DNA of 64,000 bases from CAVQND01 sp964653485 (GCA_964653485.1 CAZZFF010000020.1:1-64000), one strand, 5' to 3'; positions 1 to 9,623 are shown, counted from the first letter of the stretch. Notes: a model not told the origin generated them from the letters alone. Program-made: numbers and translations.

Positions 1-245
1 ACAACATCCACGTCCGCGGCTACAAGGAGGAGGGCACCATCACCACGCCCTTCGACATGACGGTGCTCAACGATTTGGACCGTTTTCATCTCGTGATGGA
101 CACCATCGACCGCCTGCCGCAGACCGGCGACAAGGGCATCTATCTCAAGCAGCGGCTTCAAGACAAGCTCATCGAGCACAAACAATACATCAACAAAAAC
201 GGTGAAGACCTGCCGGAGATTCGGAATTGGAAATGGGGAGTATGA
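1..245 (+). CDS. Phosphoketolase, C-terminal fragment (5' end outside window)
   Basis: The reading frame is open from base 3 to the TGA at 243-245 and gives about 80 residues. It contains GYKEEGTITTPFDM, then LNDLDRFHL, and ends in RNWKWGV. This matches the conserved C-terminal end of xylulose-5-phosphate/fructose-6-phosphate phosphoketolases, which cleave these sugar phosphates to acetyl phosphate plus a shorter sugar phosphate in the cytoplasm using thiamine diphosphate. The catalytic domains lie upstream of the window, so function is inferred from the tail alone. The gene ends normally, with no sign of truncation at the 3' side. Confidence 0.88.
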   Translation, partial: NIHVRGYKEEGTITTPFDMTVLNDLDRFHLVMDTIDRLPQTGDKGIYLKQRLQDKLIEHKQYINKNGEDLPEIRNWKWGV

Positions 246-320
246 TTACGTCTCACAGGCGCGGGTTTCAACTGGGCAAGACCACCTTGCGGCCTGAGCG
301 ATTTGGAAGAAGCAGCCAGA

Positions 321-551
321 TTACGCGGCCTGCAACTCACGCGTGTGAGCAAGGTCGCGACGATTGAGCGGACGCACCTGATCCGCGAGTAGGGTGACGA
401 TGGCGACAGTCTCGCCGGTCAGGGTCATGAATTCCACTTCGTATCCCGCGCCGCCCTTGTGGAGATGCACCACCGTGCCGACGTCACCCGCTTCAAGAGA
501 TTCATCTGGCAGATTTTTCGTCAGCACCACGCAATCGTGTTCTTTAATCAT
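321..551 (-). CDS. DUF4926 domain protein
   Basis: This 76-residue protein starts at an ATG preceded by a GGAGG ribosome-binding site seven bases upstream, which makes the start firm. The pattern (DCVVLTKNLP, GDVGTVVHLH, GYEVEFM, a short V-rich strand, then QVRPL) fits the DUF4926 family, small beta-rich proteins of unknown role often found beside DUF6883 genes in accessory loci. No DUF6883 partner is visible here. It converges on the phosphoketolase gene with about 75 bases between stops. Function is unknown. Confidence 0.8.
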   Translation of the reverse strand: MIKEHDCVVLTKNLPDESLEAGDVGTVVHLHKGGAGYEVEFMTLTGETVAIVTLLADQVRPLNRRDLAHTRELQAA

Positions 552-922
552 ACTGTTGCCTCCAGAGGATACGCGCTAATCAGCCGCGGCGCAACCGCGC
601 CTTCATCCAGTTGCCAGACCGCGCAGGGCTGCATCAAGCTCGGAAACCCGTTGCCAGCATTGGTTGGGGCAGGGCTTTGTTCTCGCTCGCCGTCTTGGGT
701 GGAGTCGCGGAATACCAGCAAGAGCAAGGGAATCGGCACGGCACGGGACCGCAATCCTCCGTTTTGGGACCAACAAGAAAGGGCGTCAACGCGCAGCCTG
801 CATTGGCGATTTCGGGGCGCTTGGCGCAGCCCTGGGGGACGCGGTCCCCTGTCATCGAGCCAAGTGCAACCGGGCCGCACGCCGTGGCGAATCCAGCGCC
901 GCGATGGAAGGGAGCCTCTGAG
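552..922. other. Non-coding or decayed stretch, no supported gene
   Basis: About 370 bases between the DUF4926 start and the lipoprotein stop. Several overlapping open frames exist on both strands, but all are rich in Arg, Pro, Ser and Trp as expected from GC-rich out-of-frame sequence. None has a ribosome-binding site or recognisable motif. I see no RNA gene, repeat or clear hairpin terminator here. Confidence 0.5.
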
Positions 923-1618
923 TCAGGGGCTTTGGGCGGACGGTGGCTCGACCTCCGAGAATTTTGGTTTGGGGTGGTCTGCCAACTCCGGCACGTCCGA
1001 CCTCCGCCATGTCACAAACAGAAACCGGTAACGGTGCAAATATGCCTTTGCCTCCATCGGCCCGGCTGATTGCAGGTAGCGGCCGGAGGGCTGCTCGTAC
1101 GCGAACAACGCAAACTTGGCGACTGAGTCGAAGGAATCTTTGACATAAATGCCAAGCTGCGGTGTTGGCACCATCCCCGTGAGCGGCACGGGCAGCGTCA
1201 TAGCGGGAAGCCCGACGAGCGTTTGCGAGGTGTCCATGCTGAGCGCCCCGCTGCGAACCTCCACGACCACATCGGCCTTGTCGTCGGTCTTGACCAGCAA
1301 TGCGCCGCTTGCGGAAATCCGCTGCCGGAGCAACCCCAGCGCGTAGCCCTTGTCATAGCCGTCAAAGTACTTCTCTTCCACGAAAACCCTCTTCCCGTCC
1401 AGCCATGGAAAGCGCGCATTCTCAAGCGCACTGTCCATGGCGGTGCTCAGGAGAAGCTCCTCGGTAGCGGTGCGCACCGGCGTGGAATCCTTGGCGGTCA
1501 GACATCCGGAAACCCCCGCCATGACCGCCAGCAACAACAGCCACTCCCCTGCCCATGACCGCCATCCGCCCTTGGCCGATGCGGCTCCCCAGCCCGTGTA
1601 AGTTCTCTTCATACTCAT
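923..1618 (-). CDS. Exported lipoprotein, DUF6655-like
   Basis: From the chosen ATG (a second ATG lies two codons further) the protein has 231 residues. A basic N-terminus and the hydrophobic run LLLLAVMAGVSG end in a lipobox with the acceptor Cys near residue 39. The mature part contains RTATEELLLST, a DGKRVFVE segment, ADVVVEVR and KFALFAYE, which resembles the DUF6655 lipoproteins of planctomycetes and verrucomicrobia. The role is unknown; it is probably an outer-membrane or periplasmic lipoprotein. It is divergent from the GH92 gene with about 200 bases between, which must hold both promoters. The family call is from memory of the motif order. Confidence 0.75.
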   Translation of the reverse strand: MSMKRTYTGWGAASAKGGWRSWAGEWLLLLAVMAGVSGCLTAKDSTPVRTATEELLLSTAMDSALENARFPWLDGKRVFVEEKYFDGYDKGYALGLLRQRISASGALLVKTDDKADVVVEVRSGALSMDTSQTLVGLPAMTLPVPLTGMVPTPQLGIYVKDSFDSVAKFALFAYEQPSGRYLQSAGPMEAKAYLHRYRFLFVTWRRSDVPELADHPKPKFSEVEPPSAQSP

Positions 1619-1822
1619 TCTGAGCTTGGAAACAAACCGCCGGCAAAAGCAATCAAAATCCAGGCCGGATGAATTCTCATCACAGGGCGGTGGACATTCA
1701 GGAGCACTGCAAGCAAGAAACCGCACCCGTTTGCCTTGCTCCTCCGGGTTGGTTCTGTTATACGCCCGGAACACTCCGCCTTTATCGGCGGGCGAACAAT
1801 GCAGAAAAGAGCGAAGGTCCTT

Positions 1823-4800
1823 ATGAGAAAATGCAGCCTGATAACCGGTGCGGCGTTGATTCTACTGGCAGGCCTGGCCGCCAGGGCCGAAGTCAAGGTC
1901 ACCTTTGACCGCAACCCCGAAGGCACGCCCGAATTCAAGTTCAGGAATGTCCCCGGCCCTCTCCAAAACGATGCCGCCGCCAAAGGAAAGTTCACGATCG
2001 TGGACGGGGAGAACGACTCCAACGGCAGCGGTCTGCAGGCCCTCAACAACGGCCGGCTCCCACAAGAAGAGGACGAGCCGGGCGCGAACTTCTTTTTCCA
2101 GGCCGGGACCGAAGGGGGCCGGCTGTTGCTGGACCTGGGCGGCGTCATCGAGGTGAAGCAGGTCAACTCGTATTCGTGGCATCCGAGCGACCGCGCCCCG
2201 CAGGTCTATAAACTGTACGGCGCGGACGGCGCCGCCCAGGGCTTTAATGCCGCCCCAAAGAGAAGCACTGACCCCGCGGCGTGCGGCTGGAAACTGCTCG
2301 CCAGCGTCGATACCCGCCCCGCCAAAGGCGAGCCGGGCGGCCAATATGGCGTGAGCATCGCCGATACCGCCGGCGCGCTCGGCAAATACCGGTATTTTCT
2401 CTTTGATGTCTTCCCCACCGAAACCAGGGACGAATTCGGCAACACGTTCTTTAGCGAGATCGATGTGCGGGCGATGGAACCGGCGGAGCCGGAACTCGCG
2501 GTCGGGGCCAAGGCGGCGCCCGCGAAGGACTTCGATTACACGCTCGACGTGTCGCAAGCGCCCGACCTCAAGGAATGGGCTGAATCCAAATTGCGTCCGG
2601 AGATGGACAAGTGGTATCCCATCTTGCGGGTCTGCCTCGCCAGCGACGGTTTCACCGCGCCCAAAAAGTTCAGTGTCACCATCAAGCCCATGAACGGCGT
2701 GGCCGACACCAGCGGCACCTCGGTGGAAGTCGGCGCGGAATGGGTCCGCTCCCAGTTGAAGCACCCGGAGTGGAATGAGGCCGTCGGCTCGGTCATTCAC
2801 GAGCTGGCCCATGTCATCCAGCAATACAGAACCCGCGGCAATCCGGGCTGGCTCGTCGAGGGACTCGCCGACTACTTGCGGTGGTTCCATTTCGAGCCGA
2901 CGGCACACCGGCCCAAACTGCGGAACCCGGCGCGGGCCAAGTATTCGGACAGCTACAAAACCACTGCCGGCTTCCTGGAGTATGTGGTGGTCAACCACGA
3001 CCACGAACTGGCGATTAAACTGAATGCCGCCATGCGCCAGGGCCGCTACACCGCTGACATCTGGAAAGAATGCACCGGGTTGACGGCGCAGGAACTCTGG
3101 ACAGAGTACGTTGCATCGCTCTCCGGCGCCGGCAACCGCGCCCCCGCCGGCGCCGCCAACACCGGCACCGGCAGCCCGGCGTTGCCCAGGCCCGCCGCAC
3201 CCCAGGCCACCGACACCGCGCCCGTGACCCTGGTCAACCCGCTCATGGGGACCGACAACCCGAACGGGCTCTCCAAAGGCATCACCATCCCCGCCGTCGC
3301 CCTGCCCTTTCCCATGAATGCGTGGACCCCCTCTACCGGCGGTTTGGGCTATGATTATCGCCAGACGAAGATAACCGGGTTTCGGCAGCGGCACCTGCAC
3401 ACCTCGCGCATGGGCGATTTCGCGAACATCGCGCTCATGCCGGTCTTCGGCTCCCTGGTCGTCGCCGACAGCGAGCGGGCATCGGAGTTCCTGCACACCG
3501 CCGAGACGGCCCAACCCTCCTATTACAAGGTGCGTCTGGACACCTGGAAAACGACGGCCGAATTGACGCCCACAGAGCGCGGCGCGCGGTTCCGCTTCAC
3601 CTACGAAGAGGCCGGCGACGGATTCATCGTGCTGGACGTTGCCGCCGCCCGGAACTGTGCGGTCGAAATCATCCCCTCGGAGAACAAAATCGTGGGCATT
3701 AGCCGCAACAATGCCGGCGGCGTTCCCAGCGACAACAGCTTCGCCAATTACTTCGTGGTTGTGTTCGACCGCCCGTTCGCCGCCTGCGGAGTTTGGTCCG
3801 GTCCCGACGAGGGCCGGGGCAACCGTGGCGGCGGGCAGGAACCCCAGGAAGGCATCCAGGAAGGCCGGACCAAACTCACAGGCTCCCACGTCGGGGCCTA
3901 TGTGAAGTTTGACACCGCCGACAACAAGGTGGTCGGCTGCAAGGTCGCCTCCTCTTACATCAGCCCCGAACAGGCCCTCCTCAATCTCCAGAACGAAATC
4001 GGCAGCGCGGATTTCGACACAATCCGGCACCGGGCCGAAGCGCGTTGGAACGAGGCGCTGGGCCGCGCCAAAGTGGATGGCGGCTCGGAAGACCAGCGCC
4101 GCACGTTCTATAGCTGCCTTTACCGCGCCTTGCTCTTCCCTGAGAAGTTTTACGAAATCAACGCGCTGGGCAAGCCCGCCCACTACAGCCCTTACGACGG
4201 CAAGCTGCACGACGGCTTCCTCTACACCGACAGCGGGTTTTGGGACACCTTCCGGGCGGCCCACCCCCTCTATAACCTGCTCTACCCCGAAGTCAGCGCC
4301 GAGATTCAGCAGAGCTTGGTGAACACTTATCTTGAAAGCAACTGGTTACCCGAGTGGCCCGGTCCCGGCCACCGCCCCATCATGATCGGCCAGAATTCCT
4401 TCTCCCTCCTCGCCGATGCCTGGGTCAAGGGCGTTCGCGGCTTCGACGCGGACAAAGCCCTCGAAGCCATGGTCCATGATGTCACCGGCAAGGGGCCGGT
4501 CGACGCCGTGGGCCGCGACGGGGCCGCGTTCTACAACGACCTCGGCTACCTGCCCTATTCCAGCACGCGCGGCGAACCGCGCATCACCGAGGCCACGGCC
4601 AAAACGCTCGAATACGCTTACGACGATTTCTGCGCGGCACAATTGGCCAAAGCCATCGGCAAAACGGCGGAAGCGGACGCATTTGCGAAACACGCCATGA
4701 ACTACTCCAATCTATTCGACGCGAAACTGGGCTTCATGCGCGAACGCAAGGCGAACGGCTCGTGGAATGAGCCGTTCTATCCGGAACAGTGGGGAGGCGG

Positions 4801-5503
4801 CTTCACGGAAGGCTGCTCATGGCACTGGACTTGGTGTGTTTTTCATGACGTGCCGGGCCTGGTCAAACTCATGGGCGGCGACGAGGCCTTCGCCAACAAA
4901 CTGGACGAGGTGTTCACCGCCTCCAGCGATTTCAGGGCGGGAACCTATGGCCGCCCAATCCACGAAATGACCGAAATGACCGCGGCCAACCTCGGCCAGT
5001 ACGCTCACGGCAACGAACCGGTCCATCACATGATTTATCTTTACGACTACGCCGGCCAGCCCTGGAAGGCCCAAGCCAGGTTGCGCCAGGTCATGGCCTT
5101 GCTCTACTCCCCCACCCCCGACGGCTATTGCGGAGATGAGGACACGGGCCAGATGTCTTCATGGTACGTGTTCAGCGCGCTGGGCTTCTACCCCGTCTGC
5201 CCCGGCGATCCCAATTATGTCATCGGAAGCCCCCTCTTTGACTGCGCGACGCTCAAATTGGGCAATGGCAAGACGTTCACCATCACCGCCAAAGGCAACG
5301 GCTGGCAGGAGTATTACATCCGCAGCGCCACCCTGGACGGTGAGGCGCTCGACAAAACCTATTTCAGCCACCAGGCTGTCCTGAAGGGCGGTGAACTCGT
5401 GTTCAACCTTGGGTCGCAACCCAACAAGCGATGGGGCGCCGGGCCGGAAGACCGGCCGCCTTCGGCACTGGCCCAACTCATGGCTGCCGCCCCGGGCAAA
5501 TAG
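1823..5503 (+). CDS. Exported three-part protein: carbohydrate-binding-like, BSP peptidase-like, GH92 alpha-mannosidase
   Basis: The ATG at 1823 has a GAAGG box five bases upstream and opens a 22-residue signal peptide ending in AARA; the protein has 1226 residues. Residues about 25-195 form a beta-rich region like a galactose-binding/F5-8C domain. Residues about 210-440 match the basic secretory protein family, with the zinc-binding HELAH at 326-330 followed by EGLADY. Residues about 468-1226 are a full GH92 domain: NPLMGTDNPNG at its start, then HEMTEMTAANLGQYAHGNEP and GQMSSWYVFSALGFYPV near the end, the segments that carry the acid/base residues in this family. GH92 enzymes are calcium-dependent exo-alpha-mannosidases, so trimming of mannose-rich glycoproteins in the periplasm or outside is likely. 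Frames downstream are clean. Confidence 0.9.
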   Translation: MRKCSLITGAALILLAGLAARAEVKVTFDRNPEGTPEFKFRNVPGPLQNDAAAKGKFTIVDGENDSNGSGLQALNNGRLPQEEDEPGANFFFQAGTEGGRLLLDLGGVIEVKQVNSYSWHPSDRAPQVYKLYGADGAAQGFNAAPKRSTDPAACGWKLLASVDTRPAKGEPGGQYGVSIADTAGALGKYRYFLFDVFPTETRDEFGNTFFSEIDVRAMEPAEPELAVGAKAAPAKDFDYTLDVSQAPDLKEWAESKLRPEMDKWYPILRVCLASDGFTAPKKFSVTIKPMNGVADTSGTSVEVGAEWVRSQLKHPEWNEAVGSVIHELAHVIQQYRTRGNPGWLVEGLADYLRWFHFEPTAHRPKLRNPARAKYSDSYKTTAGFLEYVVVNHDHELAIKLNAAMRQGRYTADIWKECTGLTAQELWTEYVASLSGAGNRAPAGAANTGTGSPALPRPAAPQATDTAPVTLVNPLMGTDNPNGLSKGITIPAVALPFPMNAWTPSTGGLGYDYRQTKITGFRQRHLHTSRMGDFANIALMPVFGSLVVADSERASEFLHTAETAQPSYYKVRLDTWKTTAELTPTERGARFRFTYEEAGDGFIVLDVAAARNCAVEIIPSENKIVGISRNNAGGVPSDNSFANYFVVVFDRPFAACGVWSGPDEGRGNRGGGQEPQEGIQEGRTKLTGSHVGAYVKFDTADNKVVGCKVASSYISPEQALLNLQNEIGSADFDTIRHRAEARWNEALGRAKVDGGSEDQRRTFYSCLYRALLFPEKFYEINALGKPAHYSPYDGKLHDGFLYTDSGFWDTFRAAHPLYNLLYPEVSAEIQQSLVNTYLESNWLPEWPGPGHRPIMIGQNSFSLLADAWVKGVRGFDADKALEAMVHDVTGKGPVDAVGRDGAAFYNDLGYLPYSSTRGEPRITEATAKTLEYAYDDFCAAQLAKAIGKTAEADAFAKHAMNYSNLFDAKLGFMRERKANGSWNEPFYPEQWGGGFTEGCSWHWTWCVFHDVPGLVKLMGGDEAFANKLDEVFTASSDFRAGTYGRPIHEMTEMTAANLGQYAHGNEPVHHMIYLYDYAGQPWKAQARLRQVMALLYSPTPDGYCGDEDTGQMSSWYVFSALGFYPVCPGDPNYVIGSPLFDCATLKLGNGKTFTITAKGNGWQEYYIRSATLDGEALDKTYFSHQAVLKGGELVFNLGSQPNKRWGAGPEDRPPSALAQLMAAAPGK

Positions 5504-5561
5504 TAGCCGATCCCCGGATGCTCATGATGGGCGGCGGCAACCCGCCCGCCGTGCCTGAGAC

Positions 5562-8500
5562 TCATTGTCTCCTCAACGCCAGCACTGCGTCCGCCCGAAA
5601 CGCCGGAGCGGCCAACCGCGCCACGCCGCCCGGATGCGTGAGTTGCTGGTACCCGACCGGCAACGCCCTGTTCGGGTCCAGCCATTCATAGGTGTAACGG
5701 CCGGCCGGCAGATTGAGGTCCAGGACCGTTAGCCGATCATGGGCAGCCACGCCAGACCGGCCGCCGCCACGAACTTGCGTCCCAATTGGCCTTATATAGA
5801 CGATGTATTCCCGGCCCGGTTCGGCTAGGACACGGGCAGTCATTCCTGCCGGCAGGGGGCCGGTGATGAACGTCTTATCCTGCTTCATCCTTGCGAGGTC
5901 AAAGCGCTTGGCAAAGTCGCTCAGGAAACGGAGTTGTGTCCGCAGCGCCACCGCGCTTCCGGCGGACACCCCGGCTGCGGCGGGACCGCCGGCGATTGAC
6001 TCAACCAGGTTCTTGGGCGGCACACCGCCGCCGGCCAAGACGAGGTCCCATGCATCCATTCGGATCGCGGCGGGGCTTTCCCCACTCCCCTGCCACGGTT
6101 GAGCCGTGCCGGAGGCCCCCCGCCGCTCAAGCCCGGGACCGCCGGCGCTCGAGACTGCCGGGCGGGCGGCAGGGGAAACTCGAGTTTGCTCCGGTGAGGC
6201 AGCGGCCTTTGGAGCACCGGAGCGAGGAGGCTTGGTCGGCCGGCTCGTGTTTTGCGGCGGGGCCGAAGGCGCGGCCACGGGGGGCTTGGCCTGGGGCGCA
6301 AAGGCAGGATCGACCCACACCCGTGGCGGAACGGCGCTGCTGCGCCTGGCGGTTTGGGACCCCGCAGGCGGCGGCGTGACGCTCCCCCGCTTGGCAGGCT
6401 CGCTCCCGCCCTGCGGCGGCGTTGCGGCCTTTGGCCTGGGCAACTCGTTCCGCGCGGGCAAGACGAGAACGCCCGGCGCAGGCTGATTGGGATCGATCCA
6501 CACCCTCGGCACACCGGCGCTCTTGGCCTCTGCAGGTTCGGTCCGCGAGGGCGGCGAAGCGGCGGGTTTCATCTTAACAGCCTCTGTCCGCGCTTGCGGT
6601 GGCGTGGCGGCCCTGGTGCTGGGAATCGGAGTCCGGCCGAGCGAGGGGACGACGCTGGGCGGCGGGTAAGCAGGGTCAATCCACACCTGCGGCGGAGCGG
6701 TGCTCTTGGGCTTGGCCGTCTCCGCTTTCGCAGGCGGCGGCGTGGCCGGCGCCGCCTTCGCCGTCTCCGCTTTCGCGGGCGGCGGCGTGACCGGCGTCGC
6801 CTTCACCGTCTCCGGCTTCGCGGGCGGTGGCGTGGCGGCCCTGGAACTGGGAATCGGAGTCCGGCCGAGCGAGGGGACGACGCTGGGCGGCGGGTAAGCC
6901 GGGTCAATCCACACCTGCGGCGGAGCGGTGCTCTTGGCCTTGGCCGTCTCCGCTTTCGCAGGCGGCGGCGTGACCGGCGTCGCCTTCGCCGTCTCCGCTT
7001 TCGCGGGCGGCGGCGTGGCCGGCGCCACCTTGGCCGTCTCGGTCTTCGCGGGCGGCGGCGCGACTGGCGTCGCCTTGGCCGTCTCCGGCTTCGCAGGTGG
7101 CGGCGTGGCCGGTGCCGCCTTGGCCGTCTCGGTTGCTGCGGGCGGCGGCGTGGCCGGCATCGGCTCGGGCGTCGCGATTTGCGCAGGCGGCACCGCAACG
7201 GGATTCGTCGCATCGTTCGCGCCGCTGGGAGCCGTCGGCGATGGAGTGGACGATTCCTCCGCCCGAGCCAACTCCGGCTTGGGTTGGGAGGCTGGACTGG
7301 AGGTCCCGGCCCCGAACACCCGTCGCAACCAGTTGGGTTTGGCAACTCGAACCTGGTTGGTTTCGGCGGCCGTCAATTCCTTCTTCGCTCTCGCCAGGGC
7401 GGTCGGATGAATGGCGACCACAATATCCTCCGGGAAGCTCGGAACCAGGAGCTTATACGCCTCCTCGCCCTTCACAAAATGCGCGGAAATCAACGTCAGT
7501 CCTTCCTTGGTATCAAACCACCGGGCATTGAACTCGCCGGGTGGCAAGGCCACTTCAAGGGTGAGTTGCCCGGATGCGGGACTTGCCTTGGAAGTCCCCG
7601 GCTCTCCCGCGGCTTGGGGGGTTCGGCGGAGATAGATCACATAGTCCTGTCCCGGACTCCTGAGGACGCGCGGTGTGATGTCCGCGGGCAGGCCGCCTGA
7701 AACCGCGTCGGTTGCCGGCTCCATCTTGCTGGGGTCATGGCGGCGCAAAAACTCGTTCAGGAAATGAATCTGCTGACGAAGGGCGTGACTGGCCCCCTCA
7801 GGCACGGTGGCGTAGCTGACCTTCCTGCTCCCCGGAGCGCTCGTGAGGATCGTCTCCCAGGCCCGCATCCGGTAAGCCGCGTCGCTCGCCTCCTGACTGG
7901 GCAGCGGGAGAGACTCAGGCCGGTGAACGACCGTTTGCGCCGAGGGCGAAGGTTCCTGGACTTCCGGCGCAATGGGCTGCTCCAATTTCGCCGCAGGGAC
8001 GGCGGGCGCGGCCGGGGCCGCTTCTGGCGCTGGGACCGGCTGTGTCCGTGTCGTCGGCGCGGCGGGGACCGGCTCTATTTTCGGTGGCGGCGCGGCCGCA
8101 ACACGGGCTGGCGCGGGGGCTTTGGCAACCGGGGCGACCCCGCCCTGCCGAATGGCCAGAACAAGGTCGTCCTCGAATGCCGGCATGGAAAGTTTGCTGG
8201 GGCTGCCGGCGGCGATGAGGTGTTCGGAGCGCAGGAGCGAGCCGTCCTTGGGATTGAACCATTGCGCGTTGAACTCGCCCTCGGGCAAGGCCGTCTCAAG
8301 CACAACCTGGCCATCGGCAAATGTCCCCGCCGCGGAGTGGCCGCTGCCGCCCTTTTGCGGCGCGGTCCGCAGATAGATGATGTAGTCCTGTCCGGGCTGG
8401 CCCAGGGTGCGAGCGGTCATTCCGGCCGGCACGCCCCCCACAACCAGCGCCGGCTGGGGCTGCAGGTGAACCAAATTGAAGCGGCGCATGAATTCGCCGA

Positions 8501-9623
8501 GAAATCGCAGTTGACGCCGGAGGACCGGCCCGCCCCCGCCGGGCTGGGAAGCCGGCGGCACGAAGGTGCCGTCCTCGTGCCCGACGGTGAACGAATAATC
8601 AAGGTTGTTGAACAGGCCGCCCCCAGCCACGATGAAATCCCAGGCCTCCATCCGGTAAGGGGCATCGCTGGCGCCGCGGAATCCGGTCTCGTTGTCGCCT
8701 ATGACCCGGTTGAGGCCGTAGTTCAGGGCAACGGCATCAGGCGGGCTGGCATAGTGGAAGTTCAGAATCGAGAGGGTGGGCTCGGGGTCTTCCACTTTCG
8801 CCTCCTCGTTGGCGATGTTCCTGGAAATCAGGTGCCGCCTCCCAAGGCCATTCTCGGTTCGCACGATGATGTCGCCAATGTGCCGCTGCCATTCAAGCGT
8901 GACACCGCCGAAGTACGGCTCATTGCAGATTTCGTAGTACAGATTGTCGAACCGGTTGAGCTCGGTCACGACCTTGCGCGTGAGGGCATCCTCGACATCG
9001 ATCAGATTGTTGCTCTTGTCCAGCGTATAGACATTGGTTCGCTCGATGGCGCCGAACCGATTGACGTTGTTCAGCGGGTTCATCGGGCTGAACTGCCACA
9101 TGCTCTCCTCGTAAAAGGGACAGAACAGGTTGACCTCCACGATGATGCCCCGCTTGTCGGCCTGTGCGACAAAATCTTTAAGCCGCTTGAAATAGGCGCC
9201 GTCCCATTTGCTCAAATCGAACCTGTTCCCGCCGTTTTGGTAACCGGGCTTCCCGCTGCGGAGCCATGGGCATATAAAACGGTTTGGCCTGGGCGCCAGC
9301 GTGTTCCGCATGATCCCGAAAGCGCCATACGGCTCGCAATAAGCCCCCACCCAGGTCCTCGTGCCATTCAGGCCCTCGTGGCTCAGCGTCGTCAGATACC
9401 GCGTGTAGTCGAAATCCAGGTTCAGCACCGCCCCGTAGTGCTCGCCCGAGGTAACGATGAGCGTCGGCTGCCCGCGGAACAGGAAGTAATGCGAGTTCTC
9501 AGGGTGGAGCCGCAACGGCTCCGCAGCGTTCGCGGGTGCTGCGCACAGCAACCACAGGCCCATCAGGGCAAGGCAGCCCCGGGCCATCCACCGAATGGAG
9601 TTTTTTGGCTTCACTTCTGTCAC
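5562..9623 (-). CDS. Large exported GH-A clan glycosidase-like protein with three C-terminal modules and Pro/Ala-rich linkers
   Basis: The 1353-residue frame opens at a GTG; an ATG at residue 13 is an alternative start. A signal peptide ends near residue 34. Residues about 35-330 look like a TIM barrel of the GH-A clan: YYEICNEP carries the likely acid E235, and GDNETGF the likely nucleophile E312. A module beginning YRMEAWDFIVAGGG and ending near residue 495 contains GMTARTLGQPGQDYIIYLR. Related modules recur at about 575-745 (PGQDYVIYLRR) and about 1180-1353 (PGREYIVYIRP). Between modules 2 and 3 lie some 400 residues of Pro/Ala/Lys/Thr repeats. Substrate is unknown. It converges on the GH92 gene with 58 bases between stops. 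Likely a cell-surface or secreted polysaccharide-active protein. Confidence 0.78.
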   Translation of the reverse strand: MTEVKPKNSIRWMARGCLALMGLWLLCAAPANAAEPLRLHPENSHYFLFRGQPTLIVTSGEHYGAVLNLDFDYTRYLTTLSHEGLNGTRTWVGAYCEPYGAFGIMRNTLAPRPNRFICPWLRSGKPGYQNGGNRFDLSKWDGAYFKRLKDFVAQADKRGIIVEVNLFCPFYEESMWQFSPMNPLNNVNRFGAIERTNVYTLDKSNNLIDVEDALTRKVVTELNRFDNLYYEICNEPYFGGVTLEWQRHIGDIIVRTENGLGRRHLISRNIANEEAKVEDPEPTLSILNFHYASPPDAVALNYGLNRVIGDNETGFRGASDAPYRMEAWDFIVAGGGLFNNLDYSFTVGHEDGTFVPPASQPGGGGPVLRRQLRFLGEFMRRFNLVHLQPQPALVVGGVPAGMTARTLGQPGQDYIIYLRTAPQKGGSGHSAAGTFADGQVVLETALPEGEFNAQWFNPKDGSLLRSEHLIAAGSPSKLSMPAFEDDLVLAIRQGGVAPVAKAPAPARVAAAPPPKIEPVPAAPTTRTQPVPAPEAAPAAPAVPAAKLEQPIAPEVQEPSPSAQTVVHRPESLPLPSQEASDAAYRMRAWETILTSAPGSRKVSYATVPEGASHALRQQIHFLNEFLRRHDPSKMEPATDAVSGGLPADITPRVLRSPGQDYVIYLRRTPQAAGEPGTSKASPASGQLTLEVALPPGEFNARWFDTKEGLTLISAHFVKGEEAYKLLVPSFPEDIVVAIHPTALARAKKELTAAETNQVRVAKPNWLRRVFGAGTSSPASQPKPELARAEESSTPSPTAPSGANDATNPVAVPPAQIATPEPMPATPPPAATETAKAAPATPPPAKPETAKATPVAPPPAKTETAKVAPATPPPAKAETAKATPVTPPPAKAETAKAKSTAPPQVWIDPAYPPPSVVPSLGRTPIPSSRAATPPPAKPETVKATPVTPPPAKAETAKAAPATPPPAKAETAKPKSTAPPQVWIDPAYPPPSVVPSLGRTPIPSTRAATPPQARTEAVKMKPAASPPSRTEPAEAKSAGVPRVWIDPNQPAPGVLVLPARNELPRPKAATPPQGGSEPAKRGSVTPPPAGSQTARRSSAVPPRVWVDPAFAPQAKPPVAAPSAPPQNTSRPTKPPRSGAPKAAASPEQTRVSPAARPAVSSAGGPGLERRGASGTAQPWQGSGESPAAIRMDAWDLVLAGGGVPPKNLVESIAGGPAAAGVSAGSAVALRTQLRFLSDFAKRFDLARMKQDKTFITGPLPAGMTARVLAEPGREYIVYIRPIGTQVRGGGRSGVAAHDRLTVLDLNLPAGRYTYEWLDPNRALPVGYQQLTHPGGVARLAAPAFRADAVLALRRQ
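6601..7150 (-). repeat. Nested coding tandem repeat in the glycosidase linker
   Basis: Two copies of a 228-base unit start near 6601 and 6829 and are nearly identical; each encodes the peptide PPQVWIDPAYPPPSVVPSLG plus a Pro/Ala stretch. Inside and after them a shorter 45-base unit repeats, coding for variants of AETAKATPVTPPPAK. The multiples of three keep the frame, so copy number can vary without breaking the protein. Confidence 0.85.

Noticed and set aside
548..880. A 110-residue minus-strand frame upstream of the DUF4926 gene as a possible DUF6883 partner
   Set aside because: Sequence shows no DUF6883 motif and looks like random GC-rich translation.
1862..4264. An 800-residue open frame on the minus strand across the GH92 gene
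   Set aside because: It is the out-of-frame complement of a well-supported gene, has no motif, and is rich in Gly, Val and Arg as expected from complementary GC-rich codons.
6601..7150. Regular repeats that could suggest a CRISPR array
   Set aside because: Repeats are contiguous, lack unique spacers of constant length, and lie in frame inside a coding region.
6252..7700. An Arg/Gly-rich 482-residue plus-strand frame resembling a nucleic-acid-binding protein
   Set aside because: It is the complement of the Pro/Ala-rich linker repeats; composition follows from the repeat itself.
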